Shown piece after piece: positions 44,096 through 52,876 of a stretch of DNA of 64,000 nt. The DNA lies in NCBI GenBank assembly GCA_022447855.1, contig JAKUTX010000001.1, forward strand, positions 1 through 64,000, given 5' to 3'. A program made the position numbers and the translations under genes. The stretch's first letter is position 1, and every line of letters starts with the position of its first letter. A model generated the notes under the pieces. The model saw only the letters and a program-made list of their open reading frames with translations, was not told where the DNA came from and did no database searches. Origin of the DNA: UBA6927 sp022447855. GTDB lineage: Bacteria > Chloroflexota > Dehalococcoidia > Lucifugimonadales > UBA6927.

Positions 44096-45247
44096 CTAAG
44101 TTTTCGTTACAATAAAAGACTCATCTGAAAACCATAATCCGTCATATTTTCTTAGCACTTCTTGCGTTACATCTAAATATGTTCCTTTTCGCATTTCGTT
44201 TTCTACTCTTTCATCTTCTATTTGGGCAACATATATGGCTGCATTCCAAGCCGCCAAAGTTGTTGAAGTCCCAATAGAACTTGCCATCTCATCAGATGGC
44301 AATTGCAGATGATAATTAAACTCTGCTCTCGAATCGACATAATCTATATATGTAAAATCTTCATTAATTAATTCTAATTGTTTTTTTAATTCAACTATCA
44401 AATCACGTCTAGGCGATTGGAAAGGCTTCTCATCAGGCCAAATCCGACGTATGATTTCCATTCCTGGATCTTTCCCAATACTTTGTATCACAATCATTAA
44501 TCCAGATTTTGCAAGAGCTTTAGCCAATGGTGCTAAAACGTTTTTGACTTTAGTTTGTGCAGGCACTCGAGAACGGAATGGCTGTGCCGCAATTATCAAA
44601 TCGTATTGATAATTGTGACAATACTGGTTTTCAGGAATTATACTCGACAAGAAATCTTTCTGATCCTTTCTATAGAATACAATCACAGAAGGCGTTGAAT
44701 AAATTGGATTATTTGTCTTTAAACTTCGTTTAGTTCTCCACCACTTAGAAATCAAAGGTTCTAAATCTCGAATTTGGGTATCAAATTGATGAGAAGTGGT
44801 TCCTTCAAGTTCAACAACTTTCCAATTTAGACGAGCTCTATTTTCACTGGAATTTGGCCTTAAATTAGTAGCCTCGGGATAAAACATGTTTGTCACAGTT
44901 AATACAGTTTGGGGATGTTCTACAAATCGATCAGACATCTTATCCAACGAAATCCTAAGGTCTTCTTGGCTAATCTCCTTCCCCAAAATAGAGAATGGTG
45001 TTTTGGGGAAATTGTCATGAAGTTGTCTCATCACCCTTGTCAAAACAGACCCATCACCCATTCCTGCATCAAAAACTCTTAGACCTAAAGAACTCGGTCT
45101 AAGATACTTAACATCCATGGAAATTCTTTCAGCAATCACTTGTTTTTCATTACAAGTATTTACAAATAATAGATACTTCTCACGGTTATCAAAAAATCGG
45201 AATGGTGAAGAATTGTAATCTGATTGACTCAAGAACCCAACTTTCAA
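44096..45247 (-). CDS. Class I SAM-dependent methyltransferase-like protein, substrate unknown
   Basis: A 383-aa protein with a SAM-binding motif I (FDAGMGDGSVL, residues 59-69) and a later strand resembling motif IV-V (YDLIIAAQPFRSRVP). The middle and C-terminal parts are not familiar. It starts at TTG 45247 without a clear ribosome binding site, so the start is uncertain. It lies downstream of a NifU-like small gene on the same strand. I cannot tell whether it modifies protein, RNA or a small molecule. Confidence 0.65.
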   Translation of the reverse strand: MKVGFLSQSDYNSSPFRFFDNREKYLLFVNTCNEKQVIAERISMDVKYLRPSSLGLRVFDAGMGDGSVLTRVMRQLHDNFPKTPFSILGKEISQEDLRISLDKMSDRFVEHPQTVLTVTNMFYPEATNLRPNSSENRARLNWKVVELEGTTSHQFDTQIRDLEPLISKWWRTKRSLKTNNPIYSTPSVIVFYRKDQKDFLSSIIPENQYCHNYQYDLIIAAQPFRSRVPAQTKVKNVLAPLAKALAKSGLMIVIQSIGKDPGMEIIRRIWPDEKPFQSPRRDLIVELKKQLELINEDFTYIDYVDSRAEFNYHLQLPSDEMASSIGTSTTLAAWNAAIYVAQIEDERVENEMRKGTYLDVTQEVLRKYDGLWFSDESFIVTKT

Positions 45248-45294
45248 GTTTTACAAATTTAAATAACGCTAGTCTTTAAATCTATCTTATAAAT

Positions 45295-45543
45295 TCATTC
45301 GCTTTTTAATTCAATAACACTTACATCTGTTACATGGGGAGCTTGAATGGAACACATTCTCTTAAGCATATCTTGAAAAGAATCTGGACTCATCAAACAT
45401 TCAGGACAATCCTCATTTTCACCCTCAAAATATTCAATTGTTAACACTCCATCGTCTAATGAAATAGGATTGATCACAACTCCTAAATTATCGCGTGTCA
45501 TGACTTTCATAGTACCGATTAATGATTCAATTTTCTCGTCCAT
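45295..45543 (-). CDS. Small protein resembling the NifU C-terminal domain
   Basis: An 82-aa acidic protein. The stretch from about residue 31, GVLTIEYFEGENEDCPECLM with Cys46 and Cys49, followed by SPDSFQDMLKRMCSIQ (Cys64) and HVTDVSVIEL, has the order and spacing of the NifU C-terminal iron-sulfur scaffold (beta, CxxC, helix, beta). The match is by eye and weak. AAAGGT lies 6 nt before the ATG. It sits between the methyltransferase-like and D-threonine-aldolase-like genes. Confidence 0.5.
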   Translation of the reverse strand: MDEKIESLIGTMKVMTRDNLGVVINPISLDDGVLTIEYFEGENEDCPECLMSPDSFQDMLKRMCSIQAPHVTDVSVIELKSE

Positions 45544-45628
45544 TATTATACCTTTCTCAGAAATTTTTCAGATATTGGAAGAATAACACACTACAAACTT
45601 TTGGAATCAAACCCCTAGAAACTTTCGG

Positions 45629-46723
45629 TTATTGAAGTGCCCCAGAGCCTGAAATTTCCCAAACATCTTCAACAATATCATTTTTTACTATAAATAAATT
45701 CCTATGAAGCAATACAGTTGAATCACTATAGTGTGGAACAAGCGTCATTCTTTCTCCATGGTTGAATGAATGATTTGAATCTACAGATATCATTCCATGC
45801 TCAGCGCTCAAAGATTTAACCTTAGCATCTGGGTGAGAAACAACTTTAGGCAAACCTGTATGTCTACCCGTAGTTTTCCAACCAGAATCTAAAACTACCT
45901 GTCCAGGGACAGAAGTTGAAACTATTTGCGCATTGATAAAAAGCGCATATTCATGATTTGGCACATTCATTTGCTCCATATAATTTACATCCATTAATGC
46001 TCCACCACCAGCTTGCAATTCATTTATCCCTCCCAACGAAGCCGAATGCCAATAATTCCCCGTTCCTCCTCCAGAGCAAATCTCAATTTCAAAGCCTTGT
46101 GATTCTAGATTTCTTCTCGCAACTGAAATTAATTCAGAAACATCTTTTGATACATCGCGTTTGTCATCTGAATCCAAACCCATCACATGACCTTCATAAC
46201 CCATCAAACCCCTAAGTCTAACACCAGGGAGATCAGAAACTAACTTTGCCAAAACAGGAGCTTTGTCTAAATGAACTCCACAACGATCCATCCCCACATT
46301 CAGGTCAACTAGAACGTCAATGATAACATTACTATCTGATGCAATCTTAGAAATATCCTGAATGTTTTGTTCGTCATCACAAGCCACACAAACTTTCGCT
46401 ATCTTAGAAATTTCTATTAATCTATTGATTTTTGTATTGCCTACAATTTCATTTGCAATCAAAAGATCTCTAACTCCACCGGCAACCATTACTTCAGCCT
46501 CAGAAACTTTGGCACATGTGATCCCAACAGCACCAGAATTAATTAACCTAAGGGCCAAATCAGGAGATTTGCTAGCTTTAACATGTGGTCTCCAAATTAC
46601 AGAATTCTTATTGCAAAATTCATTCATCCTAATCACATTTCTATCAAACGCATCTATATTTAACCAAAGTACAGGCGTATCGGCATAATCAATATGTTTC
46701 CCGATAAAAGAAGTTTTATCCAT
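45629..46723 (-). CDS. D-threonine aldolase/D-serine dehydratase-like PLP enzyme (DSD1 family)
   Basis: A 364-aa fold-type III PLP enzyme. The PLP lysine is Lys49 in WRPHVKASK; VDLNVGMDRCGV and CSGGGTGNYWH (phosphate-binding) are family features. The C-terminal metal site, usually H-x-C or H-x-D, is here PHYSD with His331 and Asp334, one residue different. Family members act on D-threonine, D-serine or 3-hydroxy-D-aspartate; this one is not assignable. AAGGA lies 7 nt before the ATG. It is divergent from the cytochrome c gene. Confidence 0.82.
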   Translation of the reverse strand: MDKTSFIGKHIDYADTPVLWLNIDAFDRNVIRMNEFCNKNSVIWRPHVKASKSPDLALRLINSGAVGITCAKVSEAEVMVAGGVRDLLIANEIVGNTKINRLIEISKIAKVCVACDDEQNIQDISKIASDSNVIIDVLVDLNVGMDRCGVHLDKAPVLAKLVSDLPGVRLRGLMGYEGHVMGLDSDDKRDVSKDVSELISVARRNLESQGFEIEICSGGGTGNYWHSASLGGINELQAGGGALMDVNYMEQMNVPNHEYALFINAQIVSTSVPGQVVLDSGWKTTGRHTGLPKVVSHPDAKVKSLSAEHGMISVDSNHSFNHGERMTLVPHYSDSTVLLHRNLFIVKNDIVEDVWEISGSGALQ

Positions 46724-46902
46724 TGAACAATCCTTGTTTTTTAAAAATTATTTCACTAAGTATATTCTTGAAAATATGTAAGATCAAATAAACAAATAGA
46801 TAAAGTGCACCTGAAAATATTTATTTTTTATAACGATTATGCTAACTTTAGGATGAACAAATTTTTCTGGTTAATTTCACCAAATCAACTTAGGGGGACG
46901 CA

Positions 46903-47367
46903 ATCAAACACATAAGAATTCACATCCTACTTGGATTACTTTTTAGCATTCTGATAGCTTGTAGCTCTGAAACAATTGTTGACCCCACCCCTCAACCAGC
47001 TTCACCTCCTAGCGTGCCACAAGCACCTGCCAATCTTAGTGCAGTACCAACACCTACGCCAATTGACTTGTCAGCAGGCGGTGCTGAAGCTATAGGTGCA
47101 TTAATTTCTCAAGATAATGGATGCATCACCTGCCATTCACTCGATGGATCAGAATTGATCGGGCCTTCATGGAAAGGTTTATGGGGCAAAACTGAAAAAC
47201 TGGAAGACGGATCTTCAGTGAATGTAGATGAAAATTATCTTAAAGAGTCTATTGTCAAACCAATGGAGAAAATAGTTTCCGGTTATCCTGCAGTGATGCC
47301 AGCATTCGAAGACCTTTCGGAAGACGAATTAACAGCAATCGTCGCTTACATTAAATCATTGGATTAA
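46903..47367 (+). CDS. c-type cytochrome lipoprotein, probable AUC start
   Basis: A 154-aa membrane-anchored monohaem cytochrome c. Read from AUC at 46903 it has a typical lipoprotein signal peptide: KHIRIH, a hydrophobic core (LLGLLFSILIAC) and lipidated Cys20, then a Pro/Thr-rich linker. The haem motif CITCH gives Cys74, Cys77 and His78, and a Met in the YPAVMPAFEDLS segment is the probable axial ligand. AGGGGG ends 5 nt before the AUC. The first ordinary start, GTG 47014, is downstream of the signal peptide and would lose it. An in-frame stop (46891) excludes a start further upstream. A sequencing error is an alternative. Confidence 0.75.
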   Translation: MKHIRIHILLGLLFSILIACSSETIVDPTPQPASPPSVPQAPANLSAVPTPTPIDLSAGGAEAIGALISQDNGCITCHSLDGSELIGPSWKGLWGKTEKLEDGSSVNVDENYLKESIVKPMEKIVSGYPAVMPAFEDLSEDELTAIVAYIKSLD

Positions 47368-47423
47368 TTTAAAGTTCATTATTTCCTTTAAAATTCATAA
47401 TTCGTTTTGAACATGGAGAATCA

Positions 47424-48860
47424 ATGAATATTCAGCCAGTAATCTTAGCAGGTGGAAGTGGTACAAGACTATGGCCACTATCAAGGAAATTATTCCCTAA
47501 ACAATTCTTAAAACTGCTAGGACAACATACTCTTTTACAACAAACAATTATGAGACTTCATGGGATAACAGATATAAAAGATCCTATAGTTGTTTGTAAT
47601 GAAGAACACCAATTCCTAATAAATGAAAACTTTGACCAAATAGGAAAAGATCTTTCATTCATGATCTTAGAACCTGAAGGTAAAAACACTGCTCCAGCAC
47701 TTACAATTGCAGCACTAGCAATAAATGATCACATTGATAATGAACAGATAATGTTAATAATGCCATCTGATCACATTATTTCTAATGTAGTGGAGTTCCA
47801 AAAGTACGTTTTAGAGGGATTTAATCTTGCTGTAAAAGACAAAATTGTAACTTTCGGCATTAATCCTACATCACCAAACACAAATTATGGCTACATCAAA
47901 ACTGGCAAACAATTAAGCAAAGATTCAAATGCATTTTGGATATCTCACTTTACAGAAAAACCAAATCCTGAAGATGCTGAAAGAATGATCGAATCTAACG
48001 ACTTTTTTTGGAATTCTGGCATTTTCATGATGAAAGTTTCAACTTGGTTGAGCGCAATAAAAAACCACCGCAATGACATTGCAACTTCATGTTCAAGTTC
48101 TTATTTCAATGCAACAAAATCAAAAAATATTATCAAGCCAGACCCAACAGAATTCAACCTTTGCCCATCAGACTCTATAGATTATGCTGTTATGGAACAT
48201 TCTACTGAAAACACCTGTGTAGTCTTACCGATTGACGTCGGATGGTCTGATATTGGCGAATGGAATGCAATGTGGGAAAACGGACCCAAAGATAAGGACG
48301 GGAATATAATAAAGGGGGATGTATATGTTGATGATGTTAAAAACAGCCTGATCCTTTCTCAGAGCAGATTAGTTTCAGCAGTATCTGTAAATAACTTAGC
48401 GATTGTAGAAACACCGGACGCAATTCTTATCTCTGAAATGGGAAATACTCAAAAAGTTAAAGAAATTGTCAATAAGTTAATTATCGAAAACAGAATTGAA
48501 CCAAAATCACACAAAATAGTAAATCGGCCTTGGGGATCTTTTGAAACACTTTTTACAAAAGATAACTACAAGGTTAAAAGATTATATATAAAACCAAAAG
48601 GTATCCTTTCATTACAAGTCCATCATCACAGGCACGAACATTGGACTCTCGTATCAGGATTAGCTGAAGTGACCCTTGGAAATGAAAAATTTCAATTAAA
48701 TGTTAATGAATCTCTTAAAATTCCATTAGGTACTCCGCATAGAATTAAAAACATAAGTAATTGCCCGATCGAATTAATTGAAGTTCAATATGGTAATTAC
48801 TTAGGAGAAGATGACATAATACGTTTAGAAGATAATTACGATAGGATCACAATCCATTAA
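47424..48860 (+). CDS. manC: Mannose-1-phosphate guanylyltransferase/mannose-6-phosphate isomerase
   Basis: Bifunctional GDP-mannose enzyme, 478 aa. The N-terminal nucleotidyltransferase has QPVILAGGSGTRLWPLSRK and FTEKPN; the C-terminal cupin, from about residue 365, has RPWGSFETLF, LQVHHHRHEHW and GTPHRIKN, the isomerase metal motif. GGAG lies 5 nt before the ATG. It would supply GDP-mannose for surface polysaccharide or glycans. It lies 56 nt after the cytochrome gene and 10 nt before a class V aminotransferase gene. Confidence 0.94.
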   Translation: MNIQPVILAGGSGTRLWPLSRKLFPKQFLKLLGQHTLLQQTIMRLHGITDIKDPIVVCNEEHQFLINENFDQIGKDLSFMILEPEGKNTAPALTIAALAINDHIDNEQIMLIMPSDHIISNVVEFQKYVLEGFNLAVKDKIVTFGINPTSPNTNYGYIKTGKQLSKDSNAFWISHFTEKPNPEDAERMIESNDFFWNSGIFMMKVSTWLSAIKNHRNDIATSCSSSYFNATKSKNIIKPDPTEFNLCPSDSIDYAVMEHSTENTCVVLPIDVGWSDIGEWNAMWENGPKDKDGNIIKGDVYVDDVKNSLILSQSRLVSAVSVNNLAIVETPDAILISEMGNTQKVKEIVNKLIIENRIEPKSHKIVNRPWGSFETLFTKDNYKVKRLYIKPKGILSLQVHHHRHEHWTLVSGLAEVTLGNEKFQLNVNESLKIPLGTPHRIKNISNCPIELIEVQYGNYLGEDDIIRLEDNYDRITIH

Positions 48861-48870
48861 TAAATTAACT

Positions 48871-50058
48871 ATGACTAAAAATTTCAAACCTGCACAATTA
48901 CCCGAAAGAATATTGCTAGGACCTGGGCCATGTAATGTGGATCCCAGAGTACTGCACGCAATGTCAAAGCCAATTACAAGTTATAAAGACCCAGCATTTC
49001 TAAATTATGTTGAAGAAGTTTCTGAAATGTTGAAAATCTTATTCCAAACAAATGAAAATACTACATTTGCAATATCTGGAACTGGTTCTGCAGGAATGGA
49101 AGCAGGAATAAATAGTCTTCTAGAGCCAAGCGACACAATCATAATATGTAATTGCGGATTCTTTGGAGAACGCATGGCGGAAATGGCAAAACGAATTGGA
49201 TGTAATACTGTAGTTTTAGAAGGAGATTGGGGAAAGCCCTTTCCTATAGAAAAACTAGAATCTGAACTAAAAAAACACAAACAAGTAAAATTGATTGCAG
49301 CAGTACAAGCTGAAACTAGTACCGGAATATTACAAGACATAGAACCAATATCAAAGCTTGCAAGAAGTCACAATGCATTTACTATGATTGACAGTGTTAC
49401 TTCCCTTGGAGGAAACACTTTAAAGGTTGATGAATGGAACCTAGACTATTGTTATTCAGCATCTCAGAAATGCTTAGCGTGCCCACCTGGACTTTCTCCT
49501 GTTGCATTAAGTCCAAGAGCTCGAGAATCAATTAAAAACCGCAATACTCCTCCTTCTTCTTGGTATCTTGACTTGAATCTCATTGCTGGATATTGGGATA
49601 AACCTCACACTTACCACCATACAATCCCAATTTCTCTTATTTTAGGTCTACACGAAGCTCTTCGAATTCTTCTGGAAGAAGGCATTGAAGTTAGATTCGA
49701 ACGCCATAGACAAAATGGTGAAGCATTGAGAAATGGTGTTGAGGCTCTAGGATTAAAATTACTTGCCCCAAATGAATCCAAATTAGATCAAGTAACGCCA
49801 ATTTGGATCCCAGAAGGTATTGATGGAGATAAAATTCAACAAGCCTTATTAAATGATTACAACATTGAAATTGGAACCGGATTTGGTAAATTCGCAGGAA
49901 AAATTTGGAGAATTGGACTCATGGGTGAATCCAGTAAAAGCGAATATGTCCTGAAATTACTGTCTGCATTTGAAGAAATTCTGCCAAAAGAAGGGTTTGA
50001 AATAGCCTCGGGCATTGGTGTAGAAGCAGCCTCTGAAACTTATTTATCTTTCAAATAA
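48871..50058 (+). CDS. Class V aminotransferase (alanine/serine-glyoxylate type)
   Basis: A 395-aa PLP aminotransferase of the AGXT/serine-pyruvate group. N-terminal LLGPGPCNVDPRVL, cofactor loop ISGTGSAGMEAGI, IDSVTSLGG, and the PLP lysine Lys200 in SASQKCLACPPG are all present. It probably moves an amino group onto glyoxylate from alanine, serine or aspartate; the donor is not determinable. No clear ribosome binding site, but only 10 nt separate it from manC. An SDR gene follows 24 nt later. Confidence 0.87.
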   Translation: MTKNFKPAQLPERILLGPGPCNVDPRVLHAMSKPITSYKDPAFLNYVEEVSEMLKILFQTNENTTFAISGTGSAGMEAGINSLLEPSDTIIICNCGFFGERMAEMAKRIGCNTVVLEGDWGKPFPIEKLESELKKHKQVKLIAAVQAETSTGILQDIEPISKLARSHNAFTMIDSVTSLGGNTLKVDEWNLDYCYSASQKCLACPPGLSPVALSPRARESIKNRNTPPSSWYLDLNLIAGYWDKPHTYHHTIPISLILGLHEALRILLEEGIEVRFERHRQNGEALRNGVEALGLKLLAPNESKLDQVTPIWIPEGIDGDKIQQALLNDYNIEIGTGFGKFAGKIWRIGLMGESSKSEYVLKLLSAFEEILPKEGFEIASGIGVEAASETYLSFK

Positions 50059-50082
50059 TTAACTTGCCAAATTGGAGCAAAA

Positions 50083-50832
50083 ATGGAGCGTTTTAAAAAC
50101 CAAACTGCAATAATTACTGGATCTGCTCGTGGAATAGGTAAAGGCATAGCTAAAAGACTGGGTAGTGAAGGAGCTAACATCACACTGGTAGATATGGACA
50201 GTAATGAAACACAATCCACACTGGAAGAATTACGATCCGATGGAGTGAATTCCATAATGCAAATAGGAGATGTCTCAGATCCAATATTTGCACAAGAGGT
50301 AGTCGAAAATTCAACCAAAGAATGGGGAAGTATACAAATCCTAGTGAACAATGCAGGGATTGGGGGTAAAAATGGGAATCTTTGGGAACTAGATGTGAAT
50401 GAAATGGACAGGGTTTACAAAGTGAACTTTAGAGGGGTATACGTTTTTTGCTCTGCTGTCGCTCAAACCATGATCGATCAAAATTATGGAAGAATAGTTA
50501 ACATAGCAAGCGTTGCAGGGAAAGAAGGCAACCCTAGAATGGTACCGTATTCGAGTACTAAAGCTGCGGTAATAGCACTCACAAAATCACTAGGTAAAGA
50601 ACTTGCGCATTCGGGAGTTACTGCAAATTGTATTACTCCGGCAGTGGTACAAACTCGTTTACTGGAGGAATTCACACAAGAACAAATCGACTATATGGTT
50701 TCAAAAATCCCAATTGGTAGAACCGGAGAAATCGAAGAATTAGCATCATTAGTTGCATGGATATGCTCAAAAGAGTGTTCATTTAGTACTGGTGCTGTCT
50801 TCGACATTAGTGGCGGAAGGTCAACATACTAA
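50083..50832 (+). CDS. FabG-like short-chain dehydrogenase/reductase
   Basis: A 249-aa classical SDR. TGSARGIG (residues 12-19), NNAG (89-92), Ser143, and Tyr156 with Lys160 (YSSTK) give the full catalytic set. Its C-terminus GAVFDISGGRSTY is the FabG/BA-type ending. It could be a 3-oxoacyl reductase or a catabolic alcohol dehydrogenase. GGAG lies 5 nt before the ATG. It sits between the aminotransferase and the HpcH/HpaI aldolase, which favours a role in a small catabolic operon. Confidence 0.87.
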   Translation: MERFKNQTAIITGSARGIGKGIAKRLGSEGANITLVDMDSNETQSTLEELRSDGVNSIMQIGDVSDPIFAQEVVENSTKEWGSIQILVNNAGIGGKNGNLWELDVNEMDRVYKVNFRGVYVFCSAVAQTMIDQNYGRIVNIASVAGKEGNPRMVPYSSTKAAVIALTKSLGKELAHSGVTANCITPAVVQTRLLEEFTQEQIDYMVSKIPIGRTGEIEELASLVAWICSKECSFSTGAVFDISGGRSTY

Positions 50833-50898
50833 ATTTACCAATTAATCATTTAATATAAAACAAGTAACATTTCGAAAGCACTAATTTTGGAGTAAAGC

Positions 50899-51726
50899 AT
50901 GAACGGCGAACAATTAAGAAAAAAAACTAGAGACGGCGGAATAGTCTACGGAACCATGCTAAGTGTTGGGACCAACCCAAGATGGACTCAAACCATTTCA
51001 CAATTTGGGCTTGATTACATCATTTTAGATACTGAGCACGCACCTAGAAGCAGAGCTGAGGTTGCTGATTATTTAACTGCATTCAATTACAGTGGTGTAG
51101 TTCCAATAGTTCGAATACCAATTCCTGCTTCTCACTACGTAACAATGTATATAGATGCTGGTGCACAAGGAATATTAGCACCATACTGTGAAACAGTAGA
51201 TCAAGTAAGGGAAGTTGTTGCAGCTGCAAGATGGAGGCCTCTCAAAGGGGCATTAGCTGCGAAAGCAGTTGAGGAAAACGTGTTACCTAGCAAAGCAACA
51301 CGTGAATATCTAGAAGACAAGAATAAAAATAATGTTTGTATAATTGGAATAGAAAGTGTTCCTGCAATTGAGAATCTTGAAAATATTCTTAAAATCGATG
51401 GAATCGATGGAATTTTTGTCGGACCTAATGATTTAACTGTAACTCTGGGAATCCCGGATCAATATGATCACCCTGACTATGAATCAGCACTTAGAAAGAT
51501 AATCTCCCTCAGTAAAACCGCCGGGATACCTGTACTTATTCATCACCAAACAGTTGAACTGACCCAAAAATGGTTAAAAGAAGGTGCAAGATTTGTACTC
51601 TATTCTAGCGATGCACGAACAATGCACAATGGATACAGGGAAGAATTTGGACAAATAAAGATGACTGGACAAGAATTGGGCGGGGATATTGTTGATGACA
51701 TTGGAGAATCTCAGGAAGTAATATAG
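50899..51726 (+). CDS. HpcH/HpaI aldolase family protein
   Basis: A 275-aa class II TIM-barrel aldolase of the HpcH/HpaI/citrate-lyase-beta group. DYIILDTEH, AGAQGILAPYCETVDQVR, GIESVPAIENLENI and FVGPNDLTVTLGIP carry the metal and catalytic residues. Enzymes of this family cleave 2-keto-3-deoxy acids or 4-hydroxy-2-keto acids to pyruvate or oxaloacetate and an aldehyde. GGAG lies 6 nt before the ATG. The substrate is unknown. Confidence 0.87.
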   Translation: MNGEQLRKKTRDGGIVYGTMLSVGTNPRWTQTISQFGLDYIILDTEHAPRSRAEVADYLTAFNYSGVVPIVRIPIPASHYVTMYIDAGAQGILAPYCETVDQVREVVAAARWRPLKGALAAKAVEENVLPSKATREYLEDKNKNNVCIIGIESVPAIENLENILKIDGIDGIFVGPNDLTVTLGIPDQYDHPDYESALRKIISLSKTAGIPVLIHHQTVELTQKWLKEGARFVLYSSDARTMHNGYREEFGQIKMTGQELGGDIVDDIGESQEVI

Positions 51727-51879
51727 TCTTCAGAAATCTATTTCCTGGAACACTAACTATGTTTTGTTTGGGGGATATTCTATACCCAATAATTTTTATC
51801 GGTTATAGTTTGCTTGCCAACAAGAATCCAGTGCGATAAAGTCACTTCATCACTATCTAAATTCATTTGGAGAAGTACC

Positions 51880-52860
51880 ATGGCTCATCCACATTTTCAT
51901 CCAACAAACGAAATTTCATCTGCTGCTTCAACATGGCTCGAAAGTCTAAATCCTGACCAGTTAGATAAAGCCACATTTGAATACTTGGATGGAGAACGAG
52001 TTTTTTGGTATTACCCTCCTTTAAACAGACATGGACTCGCAATTCGCGACATGAATGAAATCCAGAGACATTTAGCATTTTCAATAATGGAAACATGTTT
52101 GGACAAGCATGCTTTTGCCCAAGCAAAACAAATCATCGAATTAGAGTCTATACTTGGTAAAATTGAAGCTAGTCATGGAATCAAAAGTTTCGCACGAGAT
52201 CCTGAATTGTATTACTTTACAGTTTTTGGAAACCCTAAGAGCAATGATCCTTGGGGATGGAGAGTTGAAGGCCACCATGTTTCCTTACACTTTAGTATAT
52301 GGAATGACAAAGTTATTTCTACCACCCCTTTCTTTTTTGGAAGCAACCCCGCCGAAGTAAAAGAAGGGCCACATAAAGGACTAAGGGTCTTATCCGATAG
52401 AGAAGACTTAGGGTTTGAGCTCATTCAAAGTCTAGATTCATCTCAGCAAAAACAATCAATAATTTTTGAAGAAGCCCCTTACGACATACTGTTATACAAC
52501 AGTACAAAAGCTTTTTTCCCAAAAGAAGAAGGATTAATAGGATCCAAAATGTCGGGGGTTCAAAAAGAATTATTTATGTCACTCATTATTGAATATGTCA
52601 ATGATGTAAGACCTGAAATTGCAAAAGACAAATTATCTATGGTCAATGAATTAGGAATTGACAACTTTCATTTTGCATGGGGTGGAGGCACATCAAAAGG
52701 ACACAAACATTACTATCGTATTCACTGTGGAGACTTTATTGTCGAATATGATAACAGGCAAGGAGATGGCAATCACATTCATTCAGTTCTTCGTGATACT
52801 GAAAATGATTTTGCAAATGACGTCTTACGAGACCACTTGATGAACTTTCACGTACTATAA
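51880..52860 (+). CDS. DUF3500 family protein
   Basis: A 326-aa protein matching the DUF3500 family by its conserved GWRVEGHHVSLHFS and HYYRIHCGDFIVEYDNRQGDG...HIHSVLRD segments. The first 22 codons of the open frame from TTG 51814 do not look like protein-coding sequence, and GGAG lies 7 nt before ATG 51880, so I start there. The conserved His and Asp residues suggest a metal-dependent hydrolase or similar, but no activity is known to me. It is transcribed alone or with the HpcH gene, 153 nt upstream; that gap has a short imperfect hairpin (GGGGATA...TATACCC) and no gene. Confidence 0.85.
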   Translation: MAHPHFHPTNEISSAASTWLESLNPDQLDKATFEYLDGERVFWYYPPLNRHGLAIRDMNEIQRHLAFSIMETCLDKHAFAQAKQIIELESILGKIEASHGIKSFARDPELYYFTVFGNPKSNDPWGWRVEGHHVSLHFSIWNDKVISTTPFFFGSNPAEVKEGPHKGLRVLSDREDLGFELIQSLDSSQQKQSIIFEEAPYDILLYNSTKAFFPKEEGLIGSKMSGVQKELFMSLIIEYVNDVRPEIAKDKLSMVNELGIDNFHFAWGGGTSKGHKHYYRIHCGDFIVEYDNRQGDGNHIHSVLRDTENDFANDVLRDHLMNFHVL

Positions 52861-52876
52861 TGAATCAGGGGAGATT

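Noticed and set aside
47014..47016. GTG 47014 as the cytochrome c start
   Set aside because: It would give a cytoplasmic cytochrome without signal peptide or lipobox, although both are encoded in frame just upstream.
51814..51879. 22-codon extension of the DUF3500 gene
   Set aside because: TTG start without ribosome binding site; GGAG 7 nt before ATG 51880 supports the shorter form.
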